DNA from: Lachnospiraceae bacterium
GTDB taxonomy: Bacteria; Bacillota; Clostridia; Lachnospirales; Lachnospiraceae
NCBI GenBank assembly: GCA_022845955.1
Contig: AP025576.1
Coordinates: forward strand, 4,836,001 to 4,900,000
Reading direction: 5' to 3'
Length of the DNA stretch: 64,000 nt
The notes under the pieces were generated by a model. The model made no database searches and was not told the origin of the DNA. It saw only the letters and a list, made by a program, of their open reading frames with translations. Of the stretch, positions 1 to 8,975 are shown one piece after another. A program made the position numbers and the translations under genes. Every line of letters starts with the position of its first letter. The stretch's first letter is position 1.

Positions 1-63
1 CAGCATCGTATCCGCCTTGCGGAAGTTCATTATAGAATCATGTGCAAGCTTCTTTCTATCCAT
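1..63 (-). CDS. Partial gene, N-terminus only; possible MarR-type regulator
   Basis: The minus strand reads ATG at 63-61 and stays open to the window edge. The 21 visible residues begin MDRKKLAHDSIMN and continue FRKADTML. An AGGAGG site at 96-91 is 27 bases from the ATG, but a 6-bp stem (73-78 with 85-90) lies between them; if folded, the effective spacing falls to 9 bases. A perfect 7-bp inverted repeat upstream at 180-198 would suit an autoregulated MarR-family gene. The family call is inference from context and the charged N-terminus. The gene could be something else. Confidence 0.35.
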   Translation of the reverse strand, partial: MDRKKLAHDSIMNFRKADTML

Positions 64-513
64 ATGTTTTACAGCCGCTCTGCGGCGGCTCCTCCTTTTT
101 CTTGTTGTCTGAAACCGTCCAGGTAAATCCGGACTGCCTTTCGCTTCCTCATTAATTAATCGGTTAATGTTTAATTTCATTAACTATTATCTAGTTAACT
201 ATTTTAATCATTCCGCCGCAGAAAGTCAAGCCGCTGCAGGAAACAGGGTGTAGATAAAAAAAGTTGGTGCCGCCATAGTTTCCCCCGGCTGCCATCCCCG
301 AAAAACAACAGCCGCCCGATACGTTTATCCCGATTGCCATATGGATATAATGACAGCATGGATGCGATGCGTCAGCCATTCACAGAATCCGTTCGGACCG
401 GTCCAGGCGCTCACCGTCCAGACGTAACAGTCCGCACAGATCCGGCTTTTACGCTGTGGGGATACGCAGGATTTTTATCTGTCCCCCTCTGTGGGATCCC
501 ATCTTGCCACACA
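64..513. other. Intergenic region between partial gene and nrdA
   Basis: No convincing gene is present. The left part holds the AGGAGG site with its hairpin and an AT-rich operator-like stretch (about 150-210) belonging to the leftward gene. From about 240 to 480 I see nothing recognisable; short open frames on both strands lack ribosome sites. Confidence 0.5.
180..198. promoter_or_regulatory. Perfect inverted repeat, candidate MarR-type operator
   Basis: TTAACTA, five bases, then TAGTTAA form a perfect 7-bp inverted repeat in an AT-rich stretch upstream of the leftward partial gene. Further TTAAT-type half-sites flank it (150-180). Size and symmetry suit a dimeric winged-helix repressor; the regulator is not proven. 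Confidence 0.4.
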
Positions 514-567
514 ACTAGATATAGTATATAATAGATTCAATTCGGCAAAATTAATACTAGCTTTAGT
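514..567. promoter_or_regulatory. Two NrdR-box-like inverted repeats upstream of nrdA
   Basis: Box 1 is ACTA-GATA-TAGT at 514-525. Box 2 is ATACTA-GCTT-TAGTAT at 554-569. Centres lie 42 bp apart, four helical turns, which puts both boxes on one DNA face. NrdR is known to bind paired palindromic boxes of this kind, phased by whole turns, upstream of ribonucleotide reductase genes and to repress them. Box 1 is followed directly by TATATAATAG, a likely promoter element. No nrdR gene lies in the window. Confidence 0.6.
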
Positions 568-639
568 ATCATACATATCCGGGCAGCTTTTTTTGCCATA
601 CCTTTTTTATTTCTGAAGGCCCGGAAAAAGGAGACAGAC

Positions 640-3156
640 ATGGATATCACGAAACGCAACGGCCGTCAGGAAGATTATGACGGTCAGAAAATCATTACCG
701 CTATGAAAAAAGCATTTGAAAGCACAGGGAGTAACCCCGCCCCTTCCGTCATGGCGGATCTGCTTGTATCCGTAGAGGAAAAACTTACCGCCAAAAGCAT
801 CACCAGCGTGGAAGGGATCCAGGATCAGGTGGAACAGACGCTGATGGAGCAGGGCTTTTTCACAGAAGCCAAAAATTATATTCTTTACCGCCAGAAGCGT
901 TCCCTTTTAAGAGACGCCAGAGCCGCTCTGTGCGAAGCCGCCTCCGATCCTGCACTGGAGTTTGTTTTCCGTAACATACAGAAGGATTTTCCCGGTGAAG
1001 AATATTCCCTTCTTCATCTTTCCGCCAAATATAATACGTTCTGCAAACCGGAAATGAAAACGGAAGAAAAACTTACGGCTTTGATTAAGGCTGCCGTGGA
1101 ACTCACCACCCAGGAAGCGCCCCGCTGGGAATTCATTGCCGCCAGGCTTTTGAATTACCAGGCGCATAAGGCAATCGCCTCACGCATGGAAGAGGCCAGA
1201 ATTACATGCTTTTATGAAAAGCTGCGTTATCTTACGGATTTGGAGCTGTATGGAAGCTATATTCTGGAACAATACAGCAGGGAAGAACTGGAAGAAGCAT
1301 CCCTGTTTCTGGATGACACAAGGGACGGGCTGTTCACCTATGCCGGGCTGGATCTCCTGCTGAAACGGTACTGCATACGGACTAAAAACCATATCCTCCT
1401 GGAAACGCCCCAGGAAATGTACTTGGGAATCGCCCTTCATCTGGCTATGAAGGAAAAGCAGAACCGCATGAACTGGGTTAAGAAATTCTATGACTGCTTA
1501 AGCCGCATGGAGGTCACTATGGCCACCCCTACCCTTTCCAATGCGCGCAAGCCCTACCACCAGCTTTCCAGTTGTTTTATCGACACCGTTCCCGACAGCC
1601 TGGAGGGCATCTACCGGAGTGTGGATAATTTTGCCCAGGTGAGCAAATTCGGCGGCGGTATGGGGCTTTACTTCGGAAAGGTACGTGCCACAGGAAGTTC
1701 TATCCGCGGCTTCGAAGGTGCGGCAGGCGGGGTAATACGCTGGATCAAGCTGGTCAACGATACCGCTGTTGCTGTGGATCAGCTGGGTATGCGCCAGGGC
1801 GCCGCCGCCGTATATCTGGATGCCTGGCACCGGGATTTACCGGAATTTCTGCAGCTGCGCACCAATAACGGGGATGATCGTATGAAGGCTCATGATATTT
1901 TTCCTGCGGTCTGCTATCCCGATTTGTTTTGGAAAATGGCAAAGGAGGATTTGAACCAGGACTGGCATCTGATGTGTCCTCATGAAATCCTCACGGTAAA
2001 AGGCTACTCCCTGGAGGACTATTACGGGGAAGAATGGGAAATCCGGTATCAGGAATGTATCCGGGATTCCCGTATTTCCAAACGGTCGGTATCCCTGAAG
2101 GAAATCGTCCGCCTGATCCTGAAATCCGCCGTTGAGACCGGCACGCCGTTTACGTTTAACAGGGATACGGTAAACCGGGCCAACCCCAACGGCCACAGAG
2201 GGATAATTTACTGCTCCAATCTGTGTACGGAAATCGCACAGAACATGTCCCCCATCGAATCGGTAAGCTCCGAAATACGTACAGAAAACGGGGATACCGT
2301 GGTCGTGAATACCACACGTCCCGGTGATTTCGTGGTCTGCAACCTGGCAAGCCTATCCCTGGGCAATCTTCCCGTGGAAAACGATGCTTATCTCTCCGAT
2401 GTAGTGGCAACCGCCGTCCGTGCACTGGACAATGTCATTGATTTGAATTTCTATGCCCTTCCCTACGCCAAGCTCACCAACCGCCGCTACAGAAGCATAG
2501 GCCTGGGCGTGAGCGGCTATCATCATATGCTTGCCAGACATCAGATCCCCTGGGAAAATGAAAACCATTTATCCTTTGCGGACGATGTCTTTGAACGGAT
2601 TAACCACGCCGCCATTGCCGCCAGTTCTTCTCTTGCGGCAGAAAAAGGCAGCTATGAATACTTTGAAGGCAGCGACTGGCAGACCGGCGCTTATTTTGAG
2701 AAACGGGGATATCTTTCCCCGGCCTGGAAGGAGCTGAGGGAAAAGGTCGCTTCCCAGGGAATGCGCAATGCCTATCTTCTTGCCGTGGCTCCCACCAGCA
2801 GCACCAGTATCCTCTCCGGCACCACCGCCGGGCTTGACCCCATCATGAAACGCTTTTTCTTAGAAGAAAAGAAAGGCTTCATGCTTCCCAGGGTAGCCCC
2901 GGAGCTTTCCATGAAAACCTACTGGTACTATAAAAACGCCCATCTCATTGACCAGAGTATGAGTGTGCGCGCCTGCGGCGTGCGTCAGCGTCATATTGAC
3001 CAGGCGCAGAGCATGAATCTGTATATCACTAACGATTATACCCTGCGCCAGGTTCTTTCCCTCTATATCCAGGCATGGGAATGCGGCGTCAAAACCATCT
3101 ATTATATAAGAAGCAAATCTCTGGAAGTGGAAGAATGCGAGAGCTGCTCCTCCTGA
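640..3156 (+). CDS. nrdA: Ribonucleoside-diphosphate reductase, alpha (large) subunit, class Ia
   Basis: Reduces ribonucleotides to deoxyribonucleotides with the NrdB radical subunit. The 838-residue protein begins with an ATP-cone (about 1-90, MDITKRNGRQEDYDG), the allosteric activity site. The barrel follows, with SSCFIDT, NLCTEI, CNLASLSLGNL and APTSSTS, which match the substrate cysteines, the catalytic loop and the phosphate-binding loop of the family. The C-terminus ends in a CESC pair (C833, C836) that would be re-reduced by thioredoxin or glutaredoxin. ATG is preceded by AAGGAG at 628-633. The length is somewhat above that of typical NrdA. nrdB follows after about 139 bp, and paired NrdR-like boxes lie upstream. 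Confidence 0.93.
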   Translation: MDITKRNGRQEDYDGQKIITAMKKAFESTGSNPAPSVMADLLVSVEEKLTAKSITSVEGIQDQVEQTLMEQGFFTEAKNYILYRQKRSLLRDARAALCEAASDPALEFVFRNIQKDFPGEEYSLLHLSAKYNTFCKPEMKTEEKLTALIKAAVELTTQEAPRWEFIAARLLNYQAHKAIASRMEEARITCFYEKLRYLTDLELYGSYILEQYSREELEEASLFLDDTRDGLFTYAGLDLLLKRYCIRTKNHILLETPQEMYLGIALHLAMKEKQNRMNWVKKFYDCLSRMEVTMATPTLSNARKPYHQLSSCFIDTVPDSLEGIYRSVDNFAQVSKFGGGMGLYFGKVRATGSSIRGFEGAAGGVIRWIKLVNDTAVAVDQLGMRQGAAAVYLDAWHRDLPEFLQLRTNNGDDRMKAHDIFPAVCYPDLFWKMAKEDLNQDWHLMCPHEILTVKGYSLEDYYGEEWEIRYQECIRDSRISKRSVSLKEIVRLILKSAVETGTPFTFNRDTVNRANPNGHRGIIYCSNLCTEIAQNMSPIESVSSEIRTENGDTVVVNTTRPGDFVVCNLASLSLGNLPVENDAYLSDVVATAVRALDNVIDLNFYALPYAKLTNRRYRSIGLGVSGYHHMLARHQIPWENENHLSFADDVFERINHAAIAASSSLAAEKGSYEYFEGSDWQTGAYFEKRGYLSPAWKELREKVASQGMRNAYLLAVAPTSSTSILSGTTAGLDPIMKRFFLEEKKGFMLPRVAPELSMKTYWYYKNAHLIDQSMSVRACGVRQRHIDQAQSMNLYITNDYTLRQVLSLYIQAWECGVKTIYYIRSKSLEVEECESCSS

Positions 3157-3167
3157 AGTGAGTATCC

Positions 3168-3219
3168 GGCCCGCCCGCAGGGCCTCGGAAGGGTTGCCGC
3201 AGGACACTGCGGGCGGGCC
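3168..3219. repeat. Perfect 13-bp GC-rich hairpin between nrdA and nrdB
   Basis: GGCCCGCCCGCAG at 3168-3180 pairs exactly with CTGCGGGCGGGCC at 3207-3219 around a 26-base loop. It starts 11 bases after the nrdA stop and lies 76 bases before the nrdB start. There is no T-run, so it is not a classical terminator. It may be a processing or stability element that sets the ratio of the two subunits (inference). Confidence 0.6.
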
Positions 3220-3295
3220 GCATGGCAGCCTCCTTCCAGCTGCAAACCAGACCATCAAATACATTGCGGAATATACACGGAAAGGATACGAAGAA

Positions 3296-4339
3296 ATGAA
3301 TAAACTGAAAAAGAAACCGCTTTTTAACCCCGAAGGGGATACGGATGTACGTCTGCGCCGTATGATAAACGGAAATACCACAAACCTGAATGATTTTAAT
3401 AATATGCGTTATCCCTGGGTGAGTGACTGGTACCGTCAGGCTATGAACAATTTCTGGATACCGGAGGAAATCAACCTCTCCGCCGATGTTAAGGACTATC
3501 CGAGGCTTTTGCCTGCGGAACGGACCGCTTATGACAAAATTTTAAGCTTCCTTGTTTTTCTGGATTCCATCCAGACGGCTAACCTGCCCCACATCGGGGA
3601 ATATGTGACAGCCAATGAAGTGAACCTTTGTCTGTCCATCCAGACCTTCCAGGAATGTGTACACAGCCAGAGCTACAGTTATATGCTGGATACCATATGC
3701 AGCCCGACGCAGCGCAACGCCATTCTGTACCAATGGAAGGATGACGAACACCTTCTGCGCAGAAACACCTTTATCGGAAACTGCTATAATGAATTCCAGG
3801 AGCATAAGGATCCCGTCACCCTGCTCAAAGTGATGATGGCGAACTTCATTCTGGAAGGCATTTATTTTTACAGCGGCTTCATGTTCTTCTACAACCTGAG
3901 CCGTAACGGCAAAATGCCCGGTTCCGCCCAGGAAATCCGCTATATCAACCGGGATGAGAACACTCATTTATGGCTGTTCCGCAACATCATCCTGGAGCTG
4001 CAGAAGGAAGAACCCCAGCTTTTCACTCTGGAAACGATCACGGAACTGAAGGAAATGCTCCTGGAAGGCGTACGTCAGGAAATCGACTGGGGCCATTACT
4101 GCATCGGGAATAACATTCCCGGCCTTACCCGGGATATGGTATCCGACTATATCCATTACCTGGGCAACCTGCGCTGGACCAGCCTGGGGTATGAGCCTCT
4201 TTATCCGGAACACACAGCCGAACCGGAAAGCATGGCCTGGGTCAGCCAGTATTCCAATGCCAATATGGTAAAAACCGACTTTTTTGAAGCAAAAAGTACC
4301 GCCTATGCCAAGAGTACGGCTTTGGTGGATGATCTGTAA
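3296..4339 (+). CDS. nrdB: Ribonucleoside-diphosphate reductase, beta (small) subunit, class Ia
   Basis: Carries the di-metal centre and tyrosyl radical that starts catalysis in NrdA. The 347-residue ferritin-like protein shows family landmarks: an early YPWVSDWYRQAMNNFW segment, ERTAYDKILSFL, ECVHSQSYSY (metal-binding E and H) and a later INRDENTHLWLF metal helix. I chose ATG at 3296 (MNKLKKKPLF) because AAAGGA lies at 3281-3286 and homology begins there; an earlier start at 3158 would read through the GC-rich hairpin. It is separated from nrdA only by that hairpin, so the two genes are probably co-transcribed. Confidence 0.92.
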   Translation: MNKLKKKPLFNPEGDTDVRLRRMINGNTTNLNDFNNMRYPWVSDWYRQAMNNFWIPEEINLSADVKDYPRLLPAERTAYDKILSFLVFLDSIQTANLPHIGEYVTANEVNLCLSIQTFQECVHSQSYSYMLDTICSPTQRNAILYQWKDDEHLLRRNTFIGNCYNEFQEHKDPVTLLKVMMANFILEGIYFYSGFMFFYNLSRNGKMPGSAQEIRYINRDENTHLWLFRNIILELQKEEPQLFTLETITELKEMLLEGVRQEIDWGHYCIGNNIPGLTRDMVSDYIHYLGNLRWTSLGYEPLYPEHTAEPESMAWVSQYSNANMVKTDFFEAKSTAYAKSTALVDDL

Positions 4340-4386
4340 ATAGAGAACCCGCTCCGCAAAACGCCGTACCCTGAAAGAGCTCTTTA

Positions 4387-4429
4387 AAATGCCGTACCGG
4401 CAATCAAACTCCATGCTGGTACGGCATTT
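4387..4429. terminator. Terminator hairpin after nrdAB
   Basis: AAATGCCGTACC at 4387-4398 pairs with GGTACGGCATTT at 4418-4429 (12 bp), 48 bases after the nrdB stop. The arms end in A and T runs and TTTT follows shortly after, so it could act in both directions between the convergent nrdB and phosphodiesterase genes. Confidence 0.65.
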
Positions 4430-4678
4430 CTGGTTTTCTATTTCTCCCGGTTAAAACCTTCATGGGATAATTCCAGGCTTTCAAAGCTCATACCCGCCTC
4501 CGTGCTCCCGTCATTTCCGGTCCCTCTGTTCGAATAGCTCCATTTAACAGGCCATGCATTTATTCCAAAACATCCGGCGAACTGATTTCTTAAAACTTTC
4601 CTATTATTTCCCCATCCGCCCGCACACTATAGTTATATTTTTTAAAAGGATACGCCATTATCATCTCTTCTATTCTTC

Positions 4679-5374
4679 TCATTTTTTTATGGCAGCATTT
4701 GCTTCCATTTTATCTAAAATCCCCGCAGCCGTAACTCCGGGATGGGTTACACGAATACGGCACACCTGCTCCACAAATTTCTCAGGCAGCCTCCATTTTT
4801 CAGCCATTACCCGGATAGTTTCCCCTCTGTCCATTCCCTTGACGATCCTTTTAACGGCAACAGCTCTGTCCATGCCGTATAAGTCCTCCAGCACCGCCTC
4901 TTTCTTACTCCGGTCTTTACAATCTGCCGGTATCAGATCAATCCGCTCCACCTCAATGCCGCCGTTATGAAGCTCCAGCACCGCCATGGTAACCGGCAGG
5001 GTAAACCGCCGTTTTCCGCAGCTTCCCGGGTTAAGCCACAGAGTGTTCTCCTCCTGCCGGCAGGAATAATTATGGGTATGGCCGTATATAACCACATCGG
5101 CATTCCCTCTCCCTTCCGGTATCTCCCTTCTGTTGTGTATCATATAAAAAGATACCCCTTCCAGTTCAAAGGAAAGGGTTTCCGGCACGCCGGCCGCCCA
5201 TTCCCCATCGTTGTTTCCCCGCACCATGTATAACGGTTTTCTCTTTTCCAGCTGTTCCGCCAGCTTCTGCGTATTTACATCCCCTGCATGCAAAATGACA
5301 TCACAGGTTTCTATCAGGTCTGATACTTCCTGCCGCAGCAGGTTATGGGTATCTGAAATAACCGCAGCCCGCAT
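4679..5374 (-). CDS. YfcE/MJ0936-family metallophosphoesterase with C-terminal extension
   Basis: A 231-residue calcineurin-like phosphoesterase. Metal-binding motifs appear in the usual order: SDTHN near residue 8, HAGDV near 30, RGNND near 53, an internal H in MIHNR and GHTHNY near 98. The family hydrolyses phosphodiesters or small phosphomonoesters with Mn or similar metals; the physiological substrate is unknown. The catalytic part ends near residue 155. The remaining 75 residues are charged and helical with no motif I recognise; most YfcE-like proteins stop earlier. AAGGGGTAGGA precedes the ATG. A lipoprotein gene lies 58 bp upstream on the same strand. Confidence 0.82.
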   Translation of the reverse strand: MRAAVISDTHNLLRQEVSDLIETCDVILHAGDVNTQKLAEQLEKRKPLYMVRGNNDGEWAAGVPETLSFELEGVSFYMIHNRREIPEGRGNADVVIYGHTHNYSCRQEENTLWLNPGSCGKRRFTLPVTMAVLELHNGGIEVERIDLIPADCKDRSKKEAVLEDLYGMDRAVAVKRIVKGMDRGETIRVMAEKWRLPEKFVEQVCRIRVTHPGVTAAGILDKMEANAAIKK

Positions 5375-5432
5375 TTCCTACCCCTTTCCGCTATCCTTCA
5401 CAGCCGCCGGTTCCGCCGCCTTATCCGTGTCC

Positions 5433-6494
5433 TTAAAAATTTCCTTTGGCCTCTTCAAACTCCTCCAGGACACCAATCCCTATATCCTTGTAATATCCCT
5501 GCGTTGCCCCGATATAGCGCCCGTTTGCACTGCAAAAAGCCCCTCTGGCATCCGCCCAGGCATCTTCCCCCGACAAAGTGATCACCGTACATTCCCCGTT
5601 TTCAAAATAAAGGGTCCTTACCGACGGGGAGCCTCCGGAGGGTTTATCCTCCGCGCAGACCAGTTCTCCGTTCTCCGGACGGAAATAGAAATCATAATTC
5701 TCATTTTCCCCATGCTGCAGGCTGTCTTTCTGAGCCAGCACCTGTTCCACATAATCTCTGTTATGCCCGGCCGACCGGTTCACATTTGCAAGGAACTGAT
5801 ACCCGCCTTCTTTTTCCCGCAGGCTGACCTCCCAAAGTCCGTCTTCATTGCCTGTGGTATACAAAATCCTTATGATATCTTCCGATCTGGTCCCGGATAT
5901 GCATTCCGCCATTACCAGGTTAGTATCGCCTGCATTCAGATAATAGGCCCTGTATTCCGGCAGATAGTCAAACAGTACTTCCTTCTGCACCTGCTCCAAT
6001 GTAATGCCGAATCTTTCCATGAGGTATTGCTCCATTGTGTCCACCGGGAATTTTACCGCATCCAGGGTTTCCTCCCAGCCGAGAGATGCGACCTCTTCTT
6101 CCGATACGGGTTCTCCTATTCCGTGGAGGCTGTAAAAAATCTCCGACACACTGATCTGCGCAGGCTCTTCATAATAGCAGGTGAGACAATTCCCATAGCC
6201 GGTCTGGTTTAAAAGCTCCCGGAAGCCCTGCAGTTCTTCTTCGGTCAGTGAAACCCGCTCCGCCGGGGCGGCCGTCTGTCCGTCCGGGTTACTGTCTGTG
6301 CCGGAGTTCAAGTTTTCTTCCGGACTTTCTTTGTCCGCAGCTGTTTCCATGGCACTTTCCAGAACAGCAGCGGGGCCTTCTTCCGCCCTGCTGCAGGAGG
6401 CTAAAGCCGGAATCACAGCAATAAGTGATACCGCTATCCACAGCTTCCCCCTGTTTTTTCTCCTCTTTATTCCCTTCTTTTTCTCTGTCGTCAT
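5433..6494 (-). CDS. Predicted lipoprotein of unknown function
   Basis: The 353-residue product has a basic N-terminus (MTTEKKKGIKRRKNRGK), a hydrophobic stretch and a lipobox ALASC, so it should be lipid-anchored outside the membrane. Residues 45-80 are rich in E, S, N and P, as in a flexible linker. The rest is a mixed alpha/beta domain with LNQTGYGNCLTCYYEEP and AYYLNAGDTN; I recognise no family. The start was set at 6494 because GGGAGGG lies five bases upstream; a start 17 codons earlier has no such site and would bury the signal peptide. Confidence 0.75.
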   Translation of the reverse strand: MTTEKKKGIKRRKNRGKLWIAVSLIAVIPALASCSRAEEGPAAVLESAMETAADKESPEENLNSGTDSNPDGQTAAPAERVSLTEEELQGFRELLNQTGYGNCLTCYYEEPAQISVSEIFYSLHGIGEPVSEEEVASLGWEETLDAVKFPVDTMEQYLMERFGITLEQVQKEVLFDYLPEYRAYYLNAGDTNLVMAECISGTRSEDIIRILYTTGNEDGLWEVSLREKEGGYQFLANVNRSAGHNRDYVEQVLAQKDSLQHGENENYDFYFRPENGELVCAEDKPSGGSPSVRTLYFENGECTVITLSGEDAWADARGAFCSANGRYIGATQGYYKDIGIGVLEEFEEAKGNF

Positions 6495-6698
6495 AATTTC
6501 CCTCCCGATCTGTTTAATCTTACCTTTTTCCGTCCGGGGAAGCAATGTGCAGGGCGTGATTTTAAGGAAATTTTAATAACCGTTCAGCCAGGTCTGCGCC
6601 TTTACTGTGCAGATCGCAAGAATACGTTGCGGCGACAATTCCAATTGTTTTACTGTTCCTCTTTTTATCCCCGCAAACTGGCATGGTTAAAAATATAT

Positions 6699-6736
6699 AA
6701 AATGGCACTTTTTATCATGCCACTTTTATGTATAAT
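6699..6736 (+). promoter_or_regulatory. Candidate PdxR-type activator site and promoter of pdxST
   Basis: On the minus strand AAAAGTGGCA and AAAAGTGCCA stand as direct repeats 16 bases apart (6699-6728). They resemble the AAAGTGG-type repeats bound by PdxR, the MocR-type activator of pdxST in Gram-positive bacteria. A TATAAT at 6731-6736 has no good -35 element, and the repeats overlap the place where it would be, as expected for an activator-dependent promoter. No pdxR gene is nearby. Confidence 0.4.
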
Positions 6737-6817
6737 AAGATGCAAGTATATACCGAAATACGGATTACGTTTCGCGGACGTTCCGGCACAAACTATTTAT
6801 AACCGGAGGACATGATA

Positions 6818-7693
6818 ATGGAAAATAACAGATATGGATTGAATAAAGAACTGGCCCAAATGCTTAAAGGCGGCGTTATCATGGACGTCACCACACCGGA
6901 GCAGGCGCGTATTGCCCAGGAAGCCGGTGCCTGCGCTGTCATGGCGCTGGAACGGATTCCGGCAGATATACGGGCGGCCGGCGGCGTATCCCGCATGAGT
7001 GATCCGGAGATGATCCGGGGCATCCAGGAAGCGGTAACCATTCCGGTCATGGCGAAATGCCGTATCGGCCATTTCGCGGAAGCACAGATACTGGAAGCCA
7101 TTGAAATTGATTATATTGATGAAAGTGAAGTGCTTTCCCCCGCCGATGATAGATACCACATCGACAAAACCGGCTTCCGGGTTCCTTTTGTCTGCGGCGC
7201 AAGGGACTTGGGTGAGGCGTTAAGGCGGATCGGAGAAGGGGCTTCCATGATCCGTACCAAGGGGGAGCCAGGTACCGGGGACATCGTCCAGGCCGTGCGC
7301 CATATGCGCAGGATGAACAGCGAAATCGCCCGTGTGGCTTCCCTTCGCCCGGATGAACTTTTTGAAGCGGCCAAAGAGCTTCAGGTTCCCCTTTCCCTTC
7401 TCCGTTATGTCCATGACAACAGGAGACTTCCCGTGGTAAACTTTGCCGCCGGCGGCATAGCCACTCCGGCGGACGCCGCCCTGATGATGCAGCTCGGGGC
7501 GGAAGGCGTTTTTGTAGGCTCCGGCATTTTTAAATCCGGAAATCCTGCAAAACGGGCGGAGGCCATTGTAAAGGCCGTCACCAATTACCAGGATCCCGCA
7601 CTTCTTGCCGAATTGTCTGCCGGTTTGGGCGAAGCCATGATAGGGATCAACGAATCGGAAATCGCCCTTTTGATGGCGGAAAGGGGAAAATAA
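6818..7693 (+). CDS. pdxS: Pyridoxal 5'-phosphate synthase, lyase subunit PdxS
   Basis: Makes PLP from ribose 5-phosphate, glyceraldehyde 3-phosphate and ammonia, the ammonia coming from PdxT. About 291 residues form a single beta/alpha barrel with very conserved segments: [62 protein letters not shown] and [14 protein letters not shown]. The two active-site lysines lie in the MAKCRIGH and RTKGEPG regions. Two ATGs compete: GGAGG (6805-6809) is only 2 bases from the one at 6812 but 8 bases from the one at 6818, so I prefer the latter. pdxT starts directly after the stop. Confidence 0.95.
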   Translation: MENNRYGLNKELAQMLKGGVIMDVTTPEQARIAQEAGACAVMALERIPADIRAAGGVSRMSDPEMIRGIQEAVTIPVMAKCRIGHFAEAQILEAIEIDYIDESEVLSPADDRYHIDKTGFRVPFVCGARDLGEALRRIGEGASMIRTKGEPGTGDIVQAVRHMRRMNSEIARVASLRPDELFEAAKELQVPLSLLRYVHDNRRLPVVNFAAGGIATPADAALMMQLGAEGVFVGSGIFKSGNPAKRAEAIVKAVTNYQDPALLAELSAGLGEAMIGINESEIALLMAERGK

Positions 7694-8350
7694 ATGCCGG
7701 GAACGACACTATCGAAAACGGAAATGAGAATTGGTATTCTCGCCCTCCAGGGGGCATTTGCAGAGCATAAAATCATGCTGGAGAGCCTGGGTGCAACGTG
7801 TTTTGAAATCCGTCAGATTAAAGATTTGGATTCCGGTCCGCCAGACGGACTTGTGCTTCCCGGAGGGGAAAGTACAGTCATGGAAAAGCTGCTCCGGGAT
7901 TCCGGGTTGTTTTCCCCCATCCGGGGAATGTTGGAAAAAGGACTTCCCGTCCTTGCCACCTGTGCAGGCCTGATATTGCTGGCACGGGAAAAAGAAGACA
8001 AAACGCCGCCCTGTTTCGGCACGCTTCCTGTTACGGTCCGCCGGAATGCGTACGGGCGGCAGCTGGGAAGCTTTCAGGAAATGGCATCTTTTCAGGGAAT
8101 CGGGCCTTTTCCCATGACCTTTATCCGGGCCCCGCTGATTGTTTCAGCCGGCGAAACCGATGTACTGGCAATGACCTGCCAGATGGATAAACCCGGCGGC
8201 ATCCTGCGGGAATATCCCGCCGCCGTGCGATACCGGAACCAGCTCGCCATGTCTTTTCATCCGGAATTAAGCGGCAATCCCGCGGTACATTCCTATTTTC
8301 TGCGTATGGCTGAAAACGCAGCCTTCCCTTCGGAAGGAAAGCCCGCATAA
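7694..8350 (+). CDS. pdxT: Pyridoxal 5'-phosphate synthase, glutaminase subunit PdxT
   Basis: A class I glutamine amidotransferase that releases ammonia from glutamine and channels it to PdxS. Of 218 residues, MRIGILALQGAFAEH marks the domain start near residue 11. LPGGEST forms the oxyanion region, ATCAGLILLA carries the nucleophilic cysteine, and SFHPEL carries the catalytic His and Glu. ATG at 7694 abuts the pdxS stop and has AAGGGG seven bases upstream; ATG at 7724, exactly at the domain start, is the alternative. Close coupling suits the known stoichiometric PdxST complex. Confidence 0.94.
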   Translation: MPGTTLSKTEMRIGILALQGAFAEHKIMLESLGATCFEIRQIKDLDSGPPDGLVLPGGESTVMEKLLRDSGLFSPIRGMLEKGLPVLATCAGLILLAREKEDKTPPCFGTLPVTVRRNAYGRQLGSFQEMASFQGIGPFPMTFIRAPLIVSAGETDVLAMTCQMDKPGGILREYPAAVRYRNQLAMSFHPELSGNPAVHSYFLRMAENAAFPSEGKPA

Positions 8351-8372
8351 CCATTATGAGGAGGAAATTAAT

Positions 8373-8975
8373 ATGAGAAATGAAAAAGTCCAGAAGCTGG
8401 TAATGACCGGTGTCTTTGCTGCGCTGTCCTATGTGGTATTCACGTTCCTGCAAATCAAAATCACGCTGCCCGGAGGTGACGCCACCTCTATCCATCTGGG
8501 AAATGCCGTCTGTGTCCTGGGCGCCCTGATACTGGGCGGTCTGTATGGGGGCATCGGAGGCGCCCTGGGCATGACCATCGGGGATATTTTTGATCCGGTT
8601 TATGTGGTCTACGCCCCCAAAACCTTTGTGCTTAAACTCTGCATCGGGCTGATTACCGGTTTTATCGCCCATAAATGCGGTAAAATCACCCAGACAAACG
8701 ATAAAAAGAAGTTATTCCAGTGGACACTTCTCGCCGCGATAGGCGGGCTCGCTTTTAATATGGTGGCGGATCCTCTCGTTGGCTATTTTTATAAGCTTCT
8801 CATTCTTGGTAAGCCTGCCGCCGATATTACGCTGGCCTGGAACATCGCTTCCACCTCTATCAATGCCGTTTTATCAACCATCGTCTCCGTTGCCGTGTAC
8901 ATGGCCCTCCGTCCCGCCCTGCAAAAGGCCGGTCTGTTCTTCCGCCTGGGAACAAAAGGGTGTGCAAATAAGTAA
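8373..8975 (+). CDS. ECF transporter S component, probably for vitamin B6
   Basis: A 200-residue integral membrane protein with about six hydrophobic segments (near 10-27, 42-72, 88-107, 121-143 and 155-186), typical of substrate-binding S components of energy-coupling-factor vitamin importers. The family pattern of glycine-rich turns is visible (LGGLYGGIGGALGMTIGDIFDP). The energising module EcfAAT is not in the window and is presumably shared and encoded elsewhere. It follows pdxT by 22 bp and precedes a pyridoxal-kinase gene, so pyridoxine or pyridoxal is the likely substrate (a PdxU-like role). AGGAGG is eight bases before the ATG. Confidence 0.8.
   Translation: MRNEKVQKLVMTGVFAALSYVVFTFLQIKITLPGGDATSIHLGNAVCVLGALILGGLYGGIGGALGMTIGDIFDPVYVVYAPKTFVLKLCIGLITGFIAHKCGKITQTNDKKKLFQWTLLAAIGGLAFNMVADPLVGYFYKLLILGKPAADITLAWNIASTSINAVLSTIVSVAVYMALRPALQKAGLFFRLGTKGCANK

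Noticed and set aside
5211-6212. Plus-strand 333-codon frame opposite the lipoprotein gene
   Set aside because: The minus strand has a signal peptide with lipobox and a ribosome site; this frame has neither.
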